Source: Fibrobacter sp.
Lineage (GTDB): Bacteria > Fibrobacterota > Fibrobacteria > Fibrobacterales > Fibrobacteraceae
Direction: 5' to 3'
NCBI GenBank assembly: GCA_024398965.1
Contig: JAKSIF010000006.1
Location: 1-64,000, forward strand
DNA length: 64,000 nucleotides
Below are positions 51,695 through 60,327 of the stretch, in pieces (within the stretch, counting starts at the first letter, position 1; every line of letters begins with the position of its first letter). A program made the translations under genes and the position numbers. Below the pieces are notes generated by a model, which saw only the letters and a list, made by a program, of their open reading frames with translations, was not told the DNA's origin and did not search any database.

Positions 51695-54308
51695 CCTTAG
51701 TTTTCGGACCATTTTTTTGATGGCCGTTTTATGTGCGGTCTTTGTTGTTGTAGGTTTCTTGCTTTTTGCCAAGCTGAACATTCTTTATACCGAGTACATG
51801 TGCAGTCAGGTATCCAAGCAGTCTGCAATTATGGCCGACTTGGTGAATGAAAAGTTTGAGATCCAGTTACAGGCTCTGAAGGGTATTTCCAAGGAAATTG
51901 AACTTGACAATTCCAGCGCCCATAAAGTTCTAGAGGCCTATGCCGATGTGGAACCGGGTGTTTCTTATGGCTTGCTCTCCACGAAGGGGTTCCTGGTAAG
52001 TGGAGACAGTAGTCTTAATCTTTCTGCAAGGGATTATTCCGGTATTACCCGTTCTTCTCGTGGAAACCTTGCTGCAAGCTACAAGAAGGACGAAGGCTTC
52101 TTGCTTAGTGTTCCCGTGTTCCATAATCGTAACGTCCTTTATGTTCTTTACAAGTTCTATAGCGACAGCAGTGCCAGGGCTTATTTTGGCTTAAGGGGCT
52201 ACAACGACGATAGCTACGTTTCCATTCGTGACGAGGATGGCATTGAGGTGGTGGGCGCTCTGGATACTTCCTTGTCCTCGTTATCCCTGTGGCAGGCTGA
52301 ACGTTTTTCTGATGTCCGCTACAAGCTTAAGAAACTATTGAATACTTCCATTACGGCCTCTGTGCTGGAGAAAGTCGATGGCGATGGCTACTATGTCTTT
52401 ATGGCAGACTTGAAGTTCCCCGGACTTTCCTTGGTCGGTGCTGTTTCTGAACATGAGGCAACCAAGGGCGTGGAAAATATCAATCGCCTTATATTCTGGG
52501 TGTTCGGCATGCTGGTGCTGCTTTTTGTTGTAGGCTATGGCTACCTGGTTATTTCCCAGAGAAAGATTGACGAAAACGAAAGCTTGCGTCGCGCCAAGTC
52601 CATTGCCGAAAATGCAAGCCAGGCCAAGAGCCAGTTCCTTGCAAACATGAGCCATGAGATTCGTACTCCTATTAATGGCATATTGGGCATGGACACCATG
52701 TTGCTGAAGGAATGCAAGGACCCGACATTGAGAGAGTATGCCAACAACATTCGAAGTGCTGGACATACCCTGCTTTCCTTGATTAACGATATCCTGGATA
52801 TTTCAAAGATTGAATCGGGCAAGATGGAAATTGTTCCGGTGGAATATAGCCTGTTCTCGGTTTTGAATGATTGCTACAACATGGTTGCCTCCCGAGCTAA
52901 GGACAAGTCCCTTGACTTTGTAGTGAAAGTCGATGAGAATATTCCCTCGGAATTGTACGGCGACGAAGTTCGTGTACGCCAGATTATAAACAACTTGCTG
53001 TCAAATGCAGTAAAGTATACGTCACGCGGAAGCATCACCCTGAATGTCCGCTACGAAAAGACAACTCCCAGCAATCCGTTGGCTGCCGAGGAAGTATCCA
53101 GCATTAACCTGATCGTTTCTGTGGAGGATACGGGCATCGGTATTCGCGAAGAGGACAAGGGTAAGTTGTTCATGACATTCCAGCGTCTTGAAGAAAAACG
53201 CAACAGGAATATCGAAGGCACGGGACTTGGCTTGAACTTGACCAAGCATCTTGTGGATCTGATGAACGGTGTCATTCGAGTGGAAAGCATCTACGGAAAG
53301 GGCTCCTCGTTTACGGTCTGCATTCCCCAGGTTGTCAAGAAGCATACGCCCATGGGTGATTTTAACGCCAAGTACAAGGTGTATACAGAGGCTTCCGAAA
53401 TTGTGCGAGACAAGTTCCGTGCGTCGGACGCCAATATCCTTGTGGTTGATGACGTGCCTATGAACCTCCGCGTGATGCGCGGCCTTCTTAAGGATACCGA
53501 AATCCAGATTGACGAAGCCAACAATGGTATGGAGGCCTTGGAACGAATCAAGCGCAAGCATTACGATGTCATCTTCCTAGACCACATGATGCCTGTGATG
53601 GATGGTATTGAAACACTTGAGGTGATGAAGACTCTGGTAGGAAATCCCAACGAGAAGACTCCGGTGATTATGCTTACGGCAAACGCCATTACTGGTGTAC
53701 GTGAAGGTTACATCAAGGCTGGCTTTACGGATTATCTCTCAAAGCCTGTTCGCGAAGACGATCTGCTGGTCATGCTCAAGAAGTATCTTCCGAGAAATCT
53801 TGTGGTTGAATGCAAGCAGGCGACAGAGCAAGCTTTTGCAGAGGGTCTGGAAATACGAAATGGGGTAGAAAGTCGACCTCTGGTAAACGAGCCTGCCGTC
53901 CATGTCCAGATGGGACAGGTGCCGGAGTCGCAGCCCTTGAATGACGACGTTCCAAAGGGGCTTGCCGACCTTGCAGCCACAGGATTTGTAGACGTCAAGG
54001 TGGGCTTGGGCTATTGCATGAATGACGAAGCGTTCTATCGCGAGATGCTGATTGAATATTGCAATAGCTCGAAGATTGCGGTTTTGGAAGATGCCCTCAA
54101 GGATGGCGATTTTGAGAAGTATCGTATAGAGGTTCATGCCCTGAAGAGTACGTCGCTCACCATCGGGGCGGTGGAACTTTCCGGCAAGGCGAAATCTCTG
54201 GAGTTTGCCTGCAAGGAAGGTCGTTACGACTTTGTCCAGATGAAACATGGCGATGTTATCCGCGAATACAGCAACTTCTTGAAGGTGCTTAAGGATATCC
54301 TGGCTTGA
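51684..54308 (+). CDS. Hybrid histidine kinase with receiver and HPt domains
   Basis: 874 residues. TM1 (about 6-30), periplasmic Cache-like sensor (about 32-265), TM2 (about 272-293), HisKA with H324 in [16 protein letters not shown], a full HATPase ([41 protein letters not shown]), a receiver with D633 in [11 protein letters not shown] and Lys in SKPV, and an HPt with H818 in [13 protein letters not shown]. All relay residues are present, so autophosphorylation and relay to an outside response regulator are expected. The domain plan and wording match the degenerate kinase at 46964, pointing to duplication. No DNA-binding regulator is in this cluster. Confidence 0.94.
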   Translation: MKNNLSFRTIFLMAVLCAVFVVVGFLLFAKLNILYTEYMCSQVSKQSAIMADLVNEKFEIQLQALKGISKEIELDNSSAHKVLEAYADVEPGVSYGLLSTKGFLVSGDSSLNLSARDYSGITRSSRGNLAASYKKDEGFLLSVPVFHNRNVLYVLYKFYSDSSARAYFGLRGYNDDSYVSIRDEDGIEVVGALDTSLSSLSLWQAERFSDVRYKLKKLLNTSITASVLEKVDGDGYYVFMADLKFPGLSLVGAVSEHEATKGVENINRLIFWVFGMLVLLFVVGYGYLVISQRKIDENESLRRAKSIAENASQAKSQFLANMSHEIRTPINGILGMDTMLLKECKDPTLREYANNIRSAGHTLLSLINDILDISKIESGKMEIVPVEYSLFSVLNDCYNMVASRAKDKSLDFVVKVDENIPSELYGDEVRVRQIINNLLSNAVKYTSRGSITLNVRYEKTTPSNPLAAEEVSSINLIVSVEDTGIGIREEDKGKLFMTFQRLEEKRNRNIEGTGLGLNLTKHLVDLMNGVIRVESIYGKGSSFTVCIPQVVKKHTPMGDFNAKYKVYTEASEIVRDKFRASDANILVVDDVPMNLRVMRGLLKDTEIQIDEANNGMEALERIKRKHYDVIFLDHMMPVMDGIETLEVMKTLVGNPNEKTPVIMLTANAITGVREGYIKAGFTDYLSKPVREDDLLVMLKKYLPRNLVVECKQATEQAFAEGLEIRNGVESRPLVNEPAVHVQMGQVPESQPLNDDVPKGLADLAATGFVDVKVGLGYCMNDEAFYREMLIEYCNSSKIAVLEDALKDGDFEKYRIEVHALKSTSLTIGAVELSGKAKSLEFACKEGRYDFVQMKHGDVIREYSNFLKVLKDILA

Positions 54309-54324
54309 TTCGAGAGGAGGACTT

Positions 54325-54861
54325 ATGGAAGAACAGATTGATATCTTGAACAGGGATGGAAACTTTAGTGGCTACTCCTGTGGCCGAACCAAGGTTCATG
54401 CCGAAGGCCTCTGGCACCGTACCGTGCATATCTGGGCCTTTGACAAGGATGAGCGTATCCTGTTCCAGCTTCGTGCTGCAGTAAAGGAAAACAACCCCGG
54501 CCTTTTGGATACAAGTTGCGCTGGCCATATCTCCGCTGGCGACAGTAGCCTGAATGCCGCCGTCAGGGAACTCCGCGAGGAATTGGGTGTAACCAAGCGC
54601 CCCGGGGATCTGGAATACCTGTTCGAGTCGACACACGAAAGTGTATTGAATGGCGGTGCCTACCTGGACAACGAATACTACGATGTCTATCGCATTACCT
54701 TGTCTCCGGAGGAAGCGGCGTCGCTGGTTCCTCAGCCTGGTGAAGTGGATGATTTCGTATGGATGACCAGGGATCAGTTTTTAACAAAGTATAGACTGTG
54801 CCCTCAAAAATTTGTATCTCATCCTAAGGATTTTGAGTGGCTCAAGGGAAATATTGTATAA
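54325..54861 (+). CDS. Nudix hydrolase
   Basis: 178 residues. The Nudix box reads GHISAGDSSLNAAVRELREELGV, abridged here as GHISAGD then RELREELG; the first Glu of the consensus is Asp, the metal-binding REL-REE core is intact. The N-terminal part (WHRTVHIWAFDKDERILFQLRA) resembles the YfcD/isopentenyl-diphosphate-isomerase-like branch. Substrate is unknown. RBS GGAGG is 5-6 nt before ATG 54325. It begins 16 nt after the kinase stop and may belong to the same transcript. Confidence 0.9.
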   Translation: MEEQIDILNRDGNFSGYSCGRTKVHAEGLWHRTVHIWAFDKDERILFQLRAAVKENNPGLLDTSCAGHISAGDSSLNAAVRELREELGVTKRPGDLEYLFESTHESVLNGGAYLDNEYYDVYRITLSPEEAASLVPQPGEVDDFVWMTRDQFLTKYRLCPQKFVSHPKDFEWLKGNIV

Positions 54862-54897
54862 TTTGTCTTGAATAATGTAATTGCGGGTTTGTAGAAT

Positions 54898-55761
54898 ATG
54901 TATAAGGATATTGCACTGGTTCTTGAAGGTGGTGGCATGCGCGGGGCATACAGTTCCGGCGTATTGGATGTCATGCACGATAATGGCTTGAAGTTTGGCG
55001 GTTACGCGGGAACCTCTGCCGGAGCCACCCATATTTGCAGTTTCATGTCGGAACAGCGTGAACGCAATATGCGTATCGATACGGTCCATTCCCAGGATCC
55101 GCGCTACATGGGCTTTAAGCAGCTTATCAAGACGGGTGACTATTTCCCCAGGGAGTTCTGCTACATTACCATTCCTCGTGAAATCGATCCCTTTGACTAC
55201 GCCAAGTTCGAGGAGAACGCAAAGGTTTCCGACTTCTACTCCGTGGCTACCAATCTGGAGACAGGCGAGGCGGAGTACCTGCTGACACAGGAAGTGGACA
55301 AGGGCGATGGCCTGGAATGTGTTCGTGCTTCTGCATCGCTGCCCCTGATGAGCAAGATCGTGGAACTTCGCGGCATGAAGCTTCTGGATGGTGGCATTGG
55401 CGACAGCATTCCCTTTGGATTCATGGAACGCAAGGGCTTTAAAAAGCAGGTGGTTATCCTGACTCAGCAGGAAGGCTATGTGAAAAAGCCCAACTCCCTG
55501 ATTCCGCTGTTCAAGCTGATGTACCGCAAGTACCCGAAGTTTGTGGAGGCTGCTGCAACCCGCCACATCCGCTACAATGAGGCTCTTGCAAAACTGAAGG
55601 AAAACGAAAAGGCCGGAAAGAGTTTTGTCTTCCGTCCTAGCGAACCATTCAAGATCAGCCGCATCGAGAAGGATGCAAGTAAGCTTGTGGAACTCTACAA
55701 GATGGGCCTTAAGGATGGGGAGGCCAATATGCCTAGGCTGAAGGAATTCCTGGGGCTGTAA
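54898..55761 (+). CDS. Patatin-like phospholipase
   Basis: 287 residues. Oxyanion loop LEGGGMRGAYSSG, nucleophile S40 in GTSAGA, and the catalytic Asp in LLDGGIGDSIP make a complete Ser-Asp dyad of the patatin family (bacterial RssA/YjjU-like branch). It should act on phospholipids or acyl esters in the cytosol or at the inner membrane; there is no signal peptide. It is co-directional with the Nudix gene (36-nt gap) and the GGDEF gene (20-nt gap). Confidence 0.92.
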   Translation: MYKDIALVLEGGGMRGAYSSGVLDVMHDNGLKFGGYAGTSAGATHICSFMSEQRERNMRIDTVHSQDPRYMGFKQLIKTGDYFPREFCYITIPREIDPFDYAKFEENAKVSDFYSVATNLETGEAEYLLTQEVDKGDGLECVRASASLPLMSKIVELRGMKLLDGGIGDSIPFGFMERKGFKKQVVILTQQEGYVKKPNSLIPLFKLMYRKYPKFVEAAATRHIRYNEALAKLKENEKAGKSFVFRPSEPFKISRIEKDASKLVELYKMGLKDGEANMPRLKEFLGL

Positions 55762-55781
55762 AACGGTATACTGGGTTTTGT

Positions 55782-56945
55782 ATGACGAATGCGCCGAGCT
55801 TTGATCTGACCACCATTAACGTGTCCAACATGTTGGGCGTGTTGTTGCTGTGCGTGCTCTTTGTCGGCAATATCTGGCGTTTCCGTGATCGGTCATCGGA
55901 TAACTTCTCCCTGCTGCTGTTGATGTTCTTCTCCTTGACCAACTGCCTGGTCGATCCCCTTGTTTACGCTGTGGATGGAAAGCCCGGGAATTTTTACCGT
56001 TTCCTGATTTATGCCGGGAACAGCTGGCTGTTCTTTGCACAGATATCAGCGGCCATTGCCTGGGTCTATTTCTTCTGCATCCACCTGAACGGCAGTATTT
56101 CTCGGAGGCAGCATGTTTTCCTTATAGGAACCCATGCCCTATCCCTGATTTTATTGATTGTTAATTTGTTTGTACCGATGGTCTTTGACGTGTCCGACGC
56201 TAACGTGTATGTGCGAAAGCCTCTCTTCTTTGGCTTTGCGGTTGCCAATTACGTGATTCTATTGGATTCCTTGGTTATCTACCTGCGAAGCCGAGTCCGT
56301 GGCGGGGCGCTGAAGTTCTTCCCGGTGTTTGTCTTTGCTATGCCGGTGATGGTGGGCGGCGTTGTACAGTCCCTGTTCTACGGTATTTCTGTTACTTCTG
56401 TCTGCCTGGCCATTTCTGTAGCGGGAATTCTCTCTAGCTTGCAGAACGAGATGATCTTCAGGGATTCGCTTACAGGACTTTATAACCGGTCCTACCTGGA
56501 TTATCTTCTCAAGATGTATTCGAAGAAGAAGGACAAGTCCGTTACGGGCATCATGTTGGACTTGAACGGGTTTAAGTCCATTAACGATACCTATGGACAC
56601 GCAGTCGGTGATCTCGCCTTGGTTTCTGCGGCGAAGGTCTTGCGCGGTGTTGTGGTTGACCTGGGTGCAGTTATCCGCTATGCTGGCGATGAGTTCATCG
56701 TCCTTGTCAACAGCCAGGATGACCGTGTGATTGCATCCTGCATGTCCGAGATCCGTCGTACCTTCCAGGAGTTCAATCAAAATTCTAGCGCGCCGTATAA
56801 GCTGACGGTTTCCATGGGAAGCTGCAAGATGAATTTCGAGAAGTTCAGTGTTGATGAGTTCATCAATGAAATCGATAAGCGCATGTACGAGGACAAGAAG
56901 ACGTACTACGCCCAGAATGTGGACCAGGATCGTCGCCGTCGTTAG
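55782..56945 (+). CDS. Membrane GGDEF-domain protein (putative diguanylate cyclase, AGDEF variant)
   Basis: 387 residues. About seven N-terminal membrane helices (about 15-215) precede a GGDEF domain (about 225-380): RDSLTGLYNRSYLDYLL, IMLDLNGFKSINDTYGHAVGD, and the signature loop RYAGDEF in place of GGDEF. AGDEF enzymes can be active in c-di-GMP synthesis. No I-site RxxD is evident immediately upstream. Closely packed behind patatin. It is a candidate output of the upstream sensory cluster, though no direct link is visible. Confidence 0.9.
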   Translation: MTNAPSFDLTTINVSNMLGVLLLCVLFVGNIWRFRDRSSDNFSLLLLMFFSLTNCLVDPLVYAVDGKPGNFYRFLIYAGNSWLFFAQISAAIAWVYFFCIHLNGSISRRQHVFLIGTHALSLILLIVNLFVPMVFDVSDANVYVRKPLFFGFAVANYVILLDSLVIYLRSRVRGGALKFFPVFVFAMPVMVGGVVQSLFYGISVTSVCLAISVAGILSSLQNEMIFRDSLTGLYNRSYLDYLLKMYSKKKDKSVTGIMLDLNGFKSINDTYGHAVGDLALVSAAKVLRGVVVDLGAVIRYAGDEFIVLVNSQDDRVIASCMSEIRRTFQEFNQNSSAPYKLTVSMGSCKMNFEKFSVDEFINEIDKRMYEDKKTYYAQNVDQDRRRR

Positions 56946-57095
56946 ACCTAGGTCTGCAAGGTTATAGAAAAATCTTATTACTACTTATAATCTGCACCTT
57001 AATCGGCTGTGATTATTTAAACAATCGTTAATTAGTGTATTGGATTTTTATATAAAAAGCTATAGGGTCTAGCTATATTTTGACATGCAAGTATA

Positions 57096-57126
57096 TCTTG
57101 GATCTTTCGACTCTGTGCTACGCTCT
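57096..57126 (-). repeat. Intergenic dispersed repeat, minus-strand copy
   Basis: On the minus strand it reads GAGCGTAGCACAGAGTCGAAA then GATCC, abridged; this is the GAGCGNAGC...GATCC style of repeat also present at 57206. The 310-bp gap 56946-57255 holds these two copies, an AACTAAAGTT palindrome near 57160 and AT-rich sequence, with no gene. Confidence 0.45.
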
Positions 57127-57205
57127 CCTACCCAAAGGGCATAACTCAACTTGAGAACTAAAGTTCTTAGTTTCGTATAGCTCAAGATGACCCCCGCAAT
57201 GTAAT

Positions 57206-57232
57206 GTCATCCCGAGCATCGTCGAGGGATCT
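57206..57232 (+). repeat. Intergenic dispersed repeat, plus-strand copy
   Basis: GTCATCCCGAGCATCGTCGA then GGGATCT. Its ends ATCCCGA / TCGAGGGAT can pair. It lies 24 nt before the sulfhydrylase gene start, so it forms part of the leader. Confidence 0.5.
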
Positions 57233-57255
57233 GAACAGTGTAAAAAGGAAAAATC

Positions 57256-58533
57256 ATGGCAAATCTCGAAACATTGTGCGTTCAGGCTGGCTGGACCCCG
57301 AAAAAGGGCGAACCCCGCGTTCTCCCCATTTACCAGAGCACCACTTTCAAGTACGACACTTCCGCCCAGATGGCTGACCTGTTCGACCTGAAGGAATCCG
57401 GCTACTTCTATACTCGTCTCCAGAACCCCACCAACGACGCTGTGGCTTCCAAGATCGCCCAGCTGGAAGGTGGCGTAGGTGCCATGCTCACTTCCTCCGG
57501 TCAGGCTGCAAACTTCTACGCCGTGTTCAACATCTGCGAAGCTGGCGACCACTTCATTTCCACTTCCGCAATTTACGGCGGTACCAGCAACCTCTTCAGC
57601 GTTACCATGAAGAAGCTGGGCATCGAATGCACCTTCATCGACCAGGACGCTTCTGACGAAGAAGTCGAGAAGGCTTTCCGCCCCAACACCAAGTGCGTCT
57701 TCGGCGAAACCGTTGCAAACCCGGCTGGCAAGATTCTGGACCTGAAGCGTTTTGCAGATCTGGCTCACAAGCATGGCGTTCCCATGATCGTGGACAACAC
57801 TTTCCCCACTCCGATCCTCTGCCGTCCTTTTGAATTCGGCGTGGACATCGTGACCCACTCCACCACCAAGTACATGGACGGTCATGCCATGGCTGTGGGT
57901 GGCGCAGTGGTCGATAGCGGTAACTTCGACTGGGAAGCCCATCACGACAAGTTCCCGGGCCTTACCGAACCGGATCCGTCTTACCACGGCCTTCGCTACA
58001 CCGAAGCCTTCGGCAAGCTCTGCTACATCACCAAGGCTACCGTGCAGCTCATGCGCGACCTGGGTTCCATTCAGAGCCCGCAGAATGCATTCCTCCTGAA
58101 CGTTGGCCTTGAAACCTTGTTCCTCCGCATGCCCCGTCATTGCGAAAACGCTCTCGCCGCTGCCAAGTGGCTGAAGAAGCATCCGAAGGTTGCCTGGGTG
58201 GACTACGCAGGTCTCGAAGACAATGCTTCCTACGCTTTGGCCCAGAGGCAGTTCAAGGGCGGCCTGCCCTGCGGCGTGCTCACCTTCGGTATCAAGGGTG
58301 GCCGCGACAAGTCCATCCAGTTCATGGATGCCCTGAAGCTGATCTGCATCGTGACCCATGTGGCCGACGCCCGCAGCTGCGTGCTGCACCCCGCAAGCCA
58401 TACCCACCGCCAGCTTTCCGACGAACAGCTCATCGAGGCTGGCGTTGCTCCTGACCTGATCCGCTTCAGCGTTGGTATCGAAAATATCGAAGATATCATC
58501 GCCGACCTGGAACAGGCCCTGGCTCAGGTGTAG
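57256..58533 (+). CDS. metY: O-acetylhomoserine sulfhydrylase-type PLP enzyme
   Basis: 425 residues. A Cys/Met-metabolism PLP fold-I enzyme: YTRLQNPTNDAVASKIAQLEGG, TSSGQAANF, YGGTSNLF, VDNTFPTPILCRPFEFGVDIVTHSTTKYMDGH (abridged: the PLP lysine is in HSTTKYMDGH), and the C-terminal HPASHTHRQLSDEQ and IRFSVGIENIEDI. Length and wording match the O-acetylhomoserine aminocarboxypropyltransferase branch, making homocysteine from O-acetylhomoserine and sulfide. A cystathionine synthase/lyase function is the alternative. RBS AAAGG is 7-8 nt before ATG 57256. No SAM riboswitch motif was found in the leader. Confidence 0.92.
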   Translation: MANLETLCVQAGWTPKKGEPRVLPIYQSTTFKYDTSAQMADLFDLKESGYFYTRLQNPTNDAVASKIAQLEGGVGAMLTSSGQAANFYAVFNICEAGDHFISTSAIYGGTSNLFSVTMKKLGIECTFIDQDASDEEVEKAFRPNTKCVFGETVANPAGKILDLKRFADLAHKHGVPMIVDNTFPTPILCRPFEFGVDIVTHSTTKYMDGHAMAVGGAVVDSGNFDWEAHHDKFPGLTEPDPSYHGLRYTEAFGKLCYITKATVQLMRDLGSIQSPQNAFLLNVGLETLFLRMPRHCENALAAAKWLKKHPKVAWVDYAGLEDNASYALAQRQFKGGLPCGVLTFGIKGGRDKSIQFMDALKLICIVTHVADARSCVLHPASHTHRQLSDEQLIEAGVAPDLIRFSVGIENIEDIIADLEQALAQV

Positions 58534-58568
58534 GCACAAGGCACCAGGCGTCAGGCACGAGGCACGAA
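58533..58568. repeat. Degenerate short tandem repeat
   Basis: Units AGGCACA-AGGCACC-AGGCGTC-AGGCACG-AGGCACG directly after the metY stop. Similar in style to 29004-29043. Confidence 0.55.
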
Positions 58569-58570
58569 AC

Positions 58571-58606
58571 GTCATCCTGGAGGGTGCAGCGCACCCGATA
58601 GGATCT
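58571..58606 (+). repeat. Intergenic repeat family B, plus-strand copy
   Basis: GTCATCCTGGAG, hairpin GGGTGC-AGC-GCACCC, GATAGGATC. Compared with 21570-21603 the flanks are conserved while both hairpin arms differ but still pair. Confidence 0.7.
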
Positions 58607-58609
58607 CCA

Positions 58610-58646
58610 AAAAACTCCCGCGACGTACAATCGCGGGAGTTTTTGT
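58610..58646 (+). terminator. Rho-independent terminator after metY
   Basis: AAACTCCCGCGA / TCGCGGGAGTTT with loop CGTACAA and T-run. The terminator at 59585 has nearly the same stem and loop. Confidence 0.85.
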
Positions 58647-58668
58647 TTATATTTCAAAAGAGGTCCTC

Positions 58669-59586
58669 ATGAAATTTCGTATTTGCAATATAGCCTTGGC
58701 AATGTTGTTCATTGTTCTGCTGGTAGGGTGTGGTACTCCCGTTTATAGACAAGGTATCGTTAACAAGGGCTCTTTTGAAATCGGGGTGCCGGAGAATTTT
58801 GCCGGTGTAGGAAAGGCCATTCCTGAAAATTCCACAATCAACAGTTTTTCCGTAGGCTTTGATTACACCACATCTGCCGAGATGAAGGTGCGTGGAGTCA
58901 AGAATTCGGAACTTAAGCTCAGCGATTACGACCCTTTGTACGGCGGTTCCGATAATGATTTCACCGTTATAAAAGAAACGAAAGTCAAGAGTTTCAAGTA
59001 TAAAAGAAATCGTTTTCCTCTATCTGCAAGCTATACGCGCCTTACCAAAAAGTCATCTGAGTTCTATGGTTTTTCTGCGGGGGTTGATCCTGAGCCCTTT
59101 GGTCGCTTTATTTTCGGGGTCAACAAGGAATCCTTTGAATTTGGCGGCTATGTAGACTTGGGACTGGGAGTTTTTGGAATTGGAGACGTGACGGTTGACT
59201 ATTACGAATGTCTGTACGTTTATTCAAAGGAAGAACGGTGTTCCGAACGGACCAAGGAACGGCATTTCGAGACAGATGACGGGGCCTTCTGGCGGGCAGG
59301 CCTTGGAGTTTTTGCCTCATACTTTGTGAAGAACTTTGCCCTATCATACTCTCCATATCTGTATAAACCGCATCTCCAGGAATTTTTTGACATAAAGGAT
59401 GAGGACGGAATTTCTGCGGAATTTGGAATACCTGTAATCTATCCGTGGGTGCTTAGCCAGTATGCCGGTGCGTCCCTGTGGCTTAACGAGCACTGGAAAG
59501 TGTCCCTAGGCGTAACAGTGTTGAACAGTCTGGATTTTGATGACTTCTTCTTGACAGCCAACGGCTCCATCGGCTTCTGGTTTTAG
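58669..59586 (+). CDS. Outer-membrane-like lipoprotein of unknown function
   Basis: 305 residues. A lipobox (LLVG-Cys, about 21) is followed by about 280 residues of beta-rich sequence with alternating polar/apolar stretches (FPLSASYTRLTKK, EFGGYVDLGLGVFGIG, WKVSLGVTVLNSL) and a C-terminal FWF. This looks like a small beta-barrel or beta-sandwich at the outer membrane. The family was not recognised. Codons are AT-richer than in metY. A TATATT box at 58648-58653 and AGAGG precede ATG 58669. Confidence 0.75.
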   Translation: MKFRICNIALAMLFIVLLVGCGTPVYRQGIVNKGSFEIGVPENFAGVGKAIPENSTINSFSVGFDYTTSAEMKVRGVKNSELKLSDYDPLYGGSDNDFTVIKETKVKSFKYKRNRFPLSASYTRLTKKSSEFYGFSAGVDPEPFGRFIFGVNKESFEFGGYVDLGLGVFGIGDVTVDYYECLYVYSKEERCSERTKERHFETDDGAFWRAGLGVFASYFVKNFALSYSPYLYKPHLQEFFDIKDEDGISAEFGIPVIYPWVLSQYAGASLWLNEHWKVSLGVTVLNSLDFDDFFLTANGSIGFWF

Positions 59587-59622
59587 AAAAAATCCCGCGA
59601 CGTTCAATCGCGGGATTTTCTG
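59585..59622. terminator. Bidirectional terminator
   Basis: AAATCCCGCGA / TCGCGGGATTTT with loop CGTTCAA, between two convergent genes. Confidence 0.85.
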
Positions 59623-59642
59623 CATTTTCGAATTGCAGTGTT

Positions 59643-60260
59643 CTACTTGATTTTTTCCGTCAGGGGGAACACTTGCATGTTGACGCGGTAGACGCGATCA
59701 ATTTGCTTGTCCTCTGCGACGATTGACATAATGCGGTGGCGGCATTCTGCCAGTTCCTTAAGGATTTTGTCGTAGGAACCTTCGGAAATCCCCAGGGTGA
59801 GTCCCGTAAATTGACGTTCCTCCAGAGGCTCAAATCCCAGTTTCTTGTACAGGCGAACCGCAGCTTCATTTTCCGGTTCCGTTTCTAGGCGGAATCTTTT
59901 TACGTCTGGATTTTCTGCAATGACCTGCTTTATAAAGGCACTGCCAAGACCTTGTCCGCGGAACTCCTCACGGATGTAGATTTCGTCGAACCAGTAGCAA
60001 AGTCCGCCAGCTTCATTGGAGTATGTCTTTGTAACTGCTCCATAGCCTGCAATTTTTCCATCAGCTTCAAAAATGTACACATCAAAATAGGGCGTGCCAT
60101 TTTCTAGTTCGCTAATGGTTTTTTCAAAATGACTTTCAGGAACGTTGTGCAAAACAGCGGGACTTGCAAAGAATTCCTTCATCATTTGATGAAATTCTAC
60201 GCGATACTTTTTACTCGCATCGTTGTTTTTACCATCATATTTATGAATAGAAAAAATCAT
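59643..60260 (-). CDS. GNAT-family N-acetyltransferase
   Basis: 205 residues. The GNAT core is clear: strand-loop with the acetyl-CoA motif EFRGQGLGSAFIKQVI, EPENEAAVRLYKKLGFEPL, and YWFDEIYI before it. The N-terminal ~60 and last ~45 residues are additional. The substrate cannot be told. It is a single gene, convergent with the lipoprotein at 58669 and divergent from the one at 60328. The preceding minus-strand leader has no evident RBS. Confidence 0.88.
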   Translation of the reverse strand: MIFSIHKYDGKNNDASKKYRVEFHQMMKEFFASPAVLHNVPESHFEKTISELENGTPYFDVYIFEADGKIAGYGAVTKTYSNEAGGLCYWFDEIYIREEFRGQGLGSAFIKQVIAENPDVKRFRLETEPENEAAVRLYKKLGFEPLEERQFTGLTLGISEGSYDKILKELAECRHRIMSIVAEDKQIDRVYRVNMQVFPLTEKIK

Positions 60261-60327
60261 GCAATAATCCGTTGAATTTTGATTTGTAATAATGTAGTTT
60301 TATTTTTAATTGGTTAGGAGATGTATG

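Noticed and set aside
56946-57255. SAM riboswitch upstream of the metY-like gene
   Set aside because: None of the conserved SAM riboswitch core sequences is present; the gap contains dispersed repeats instead.
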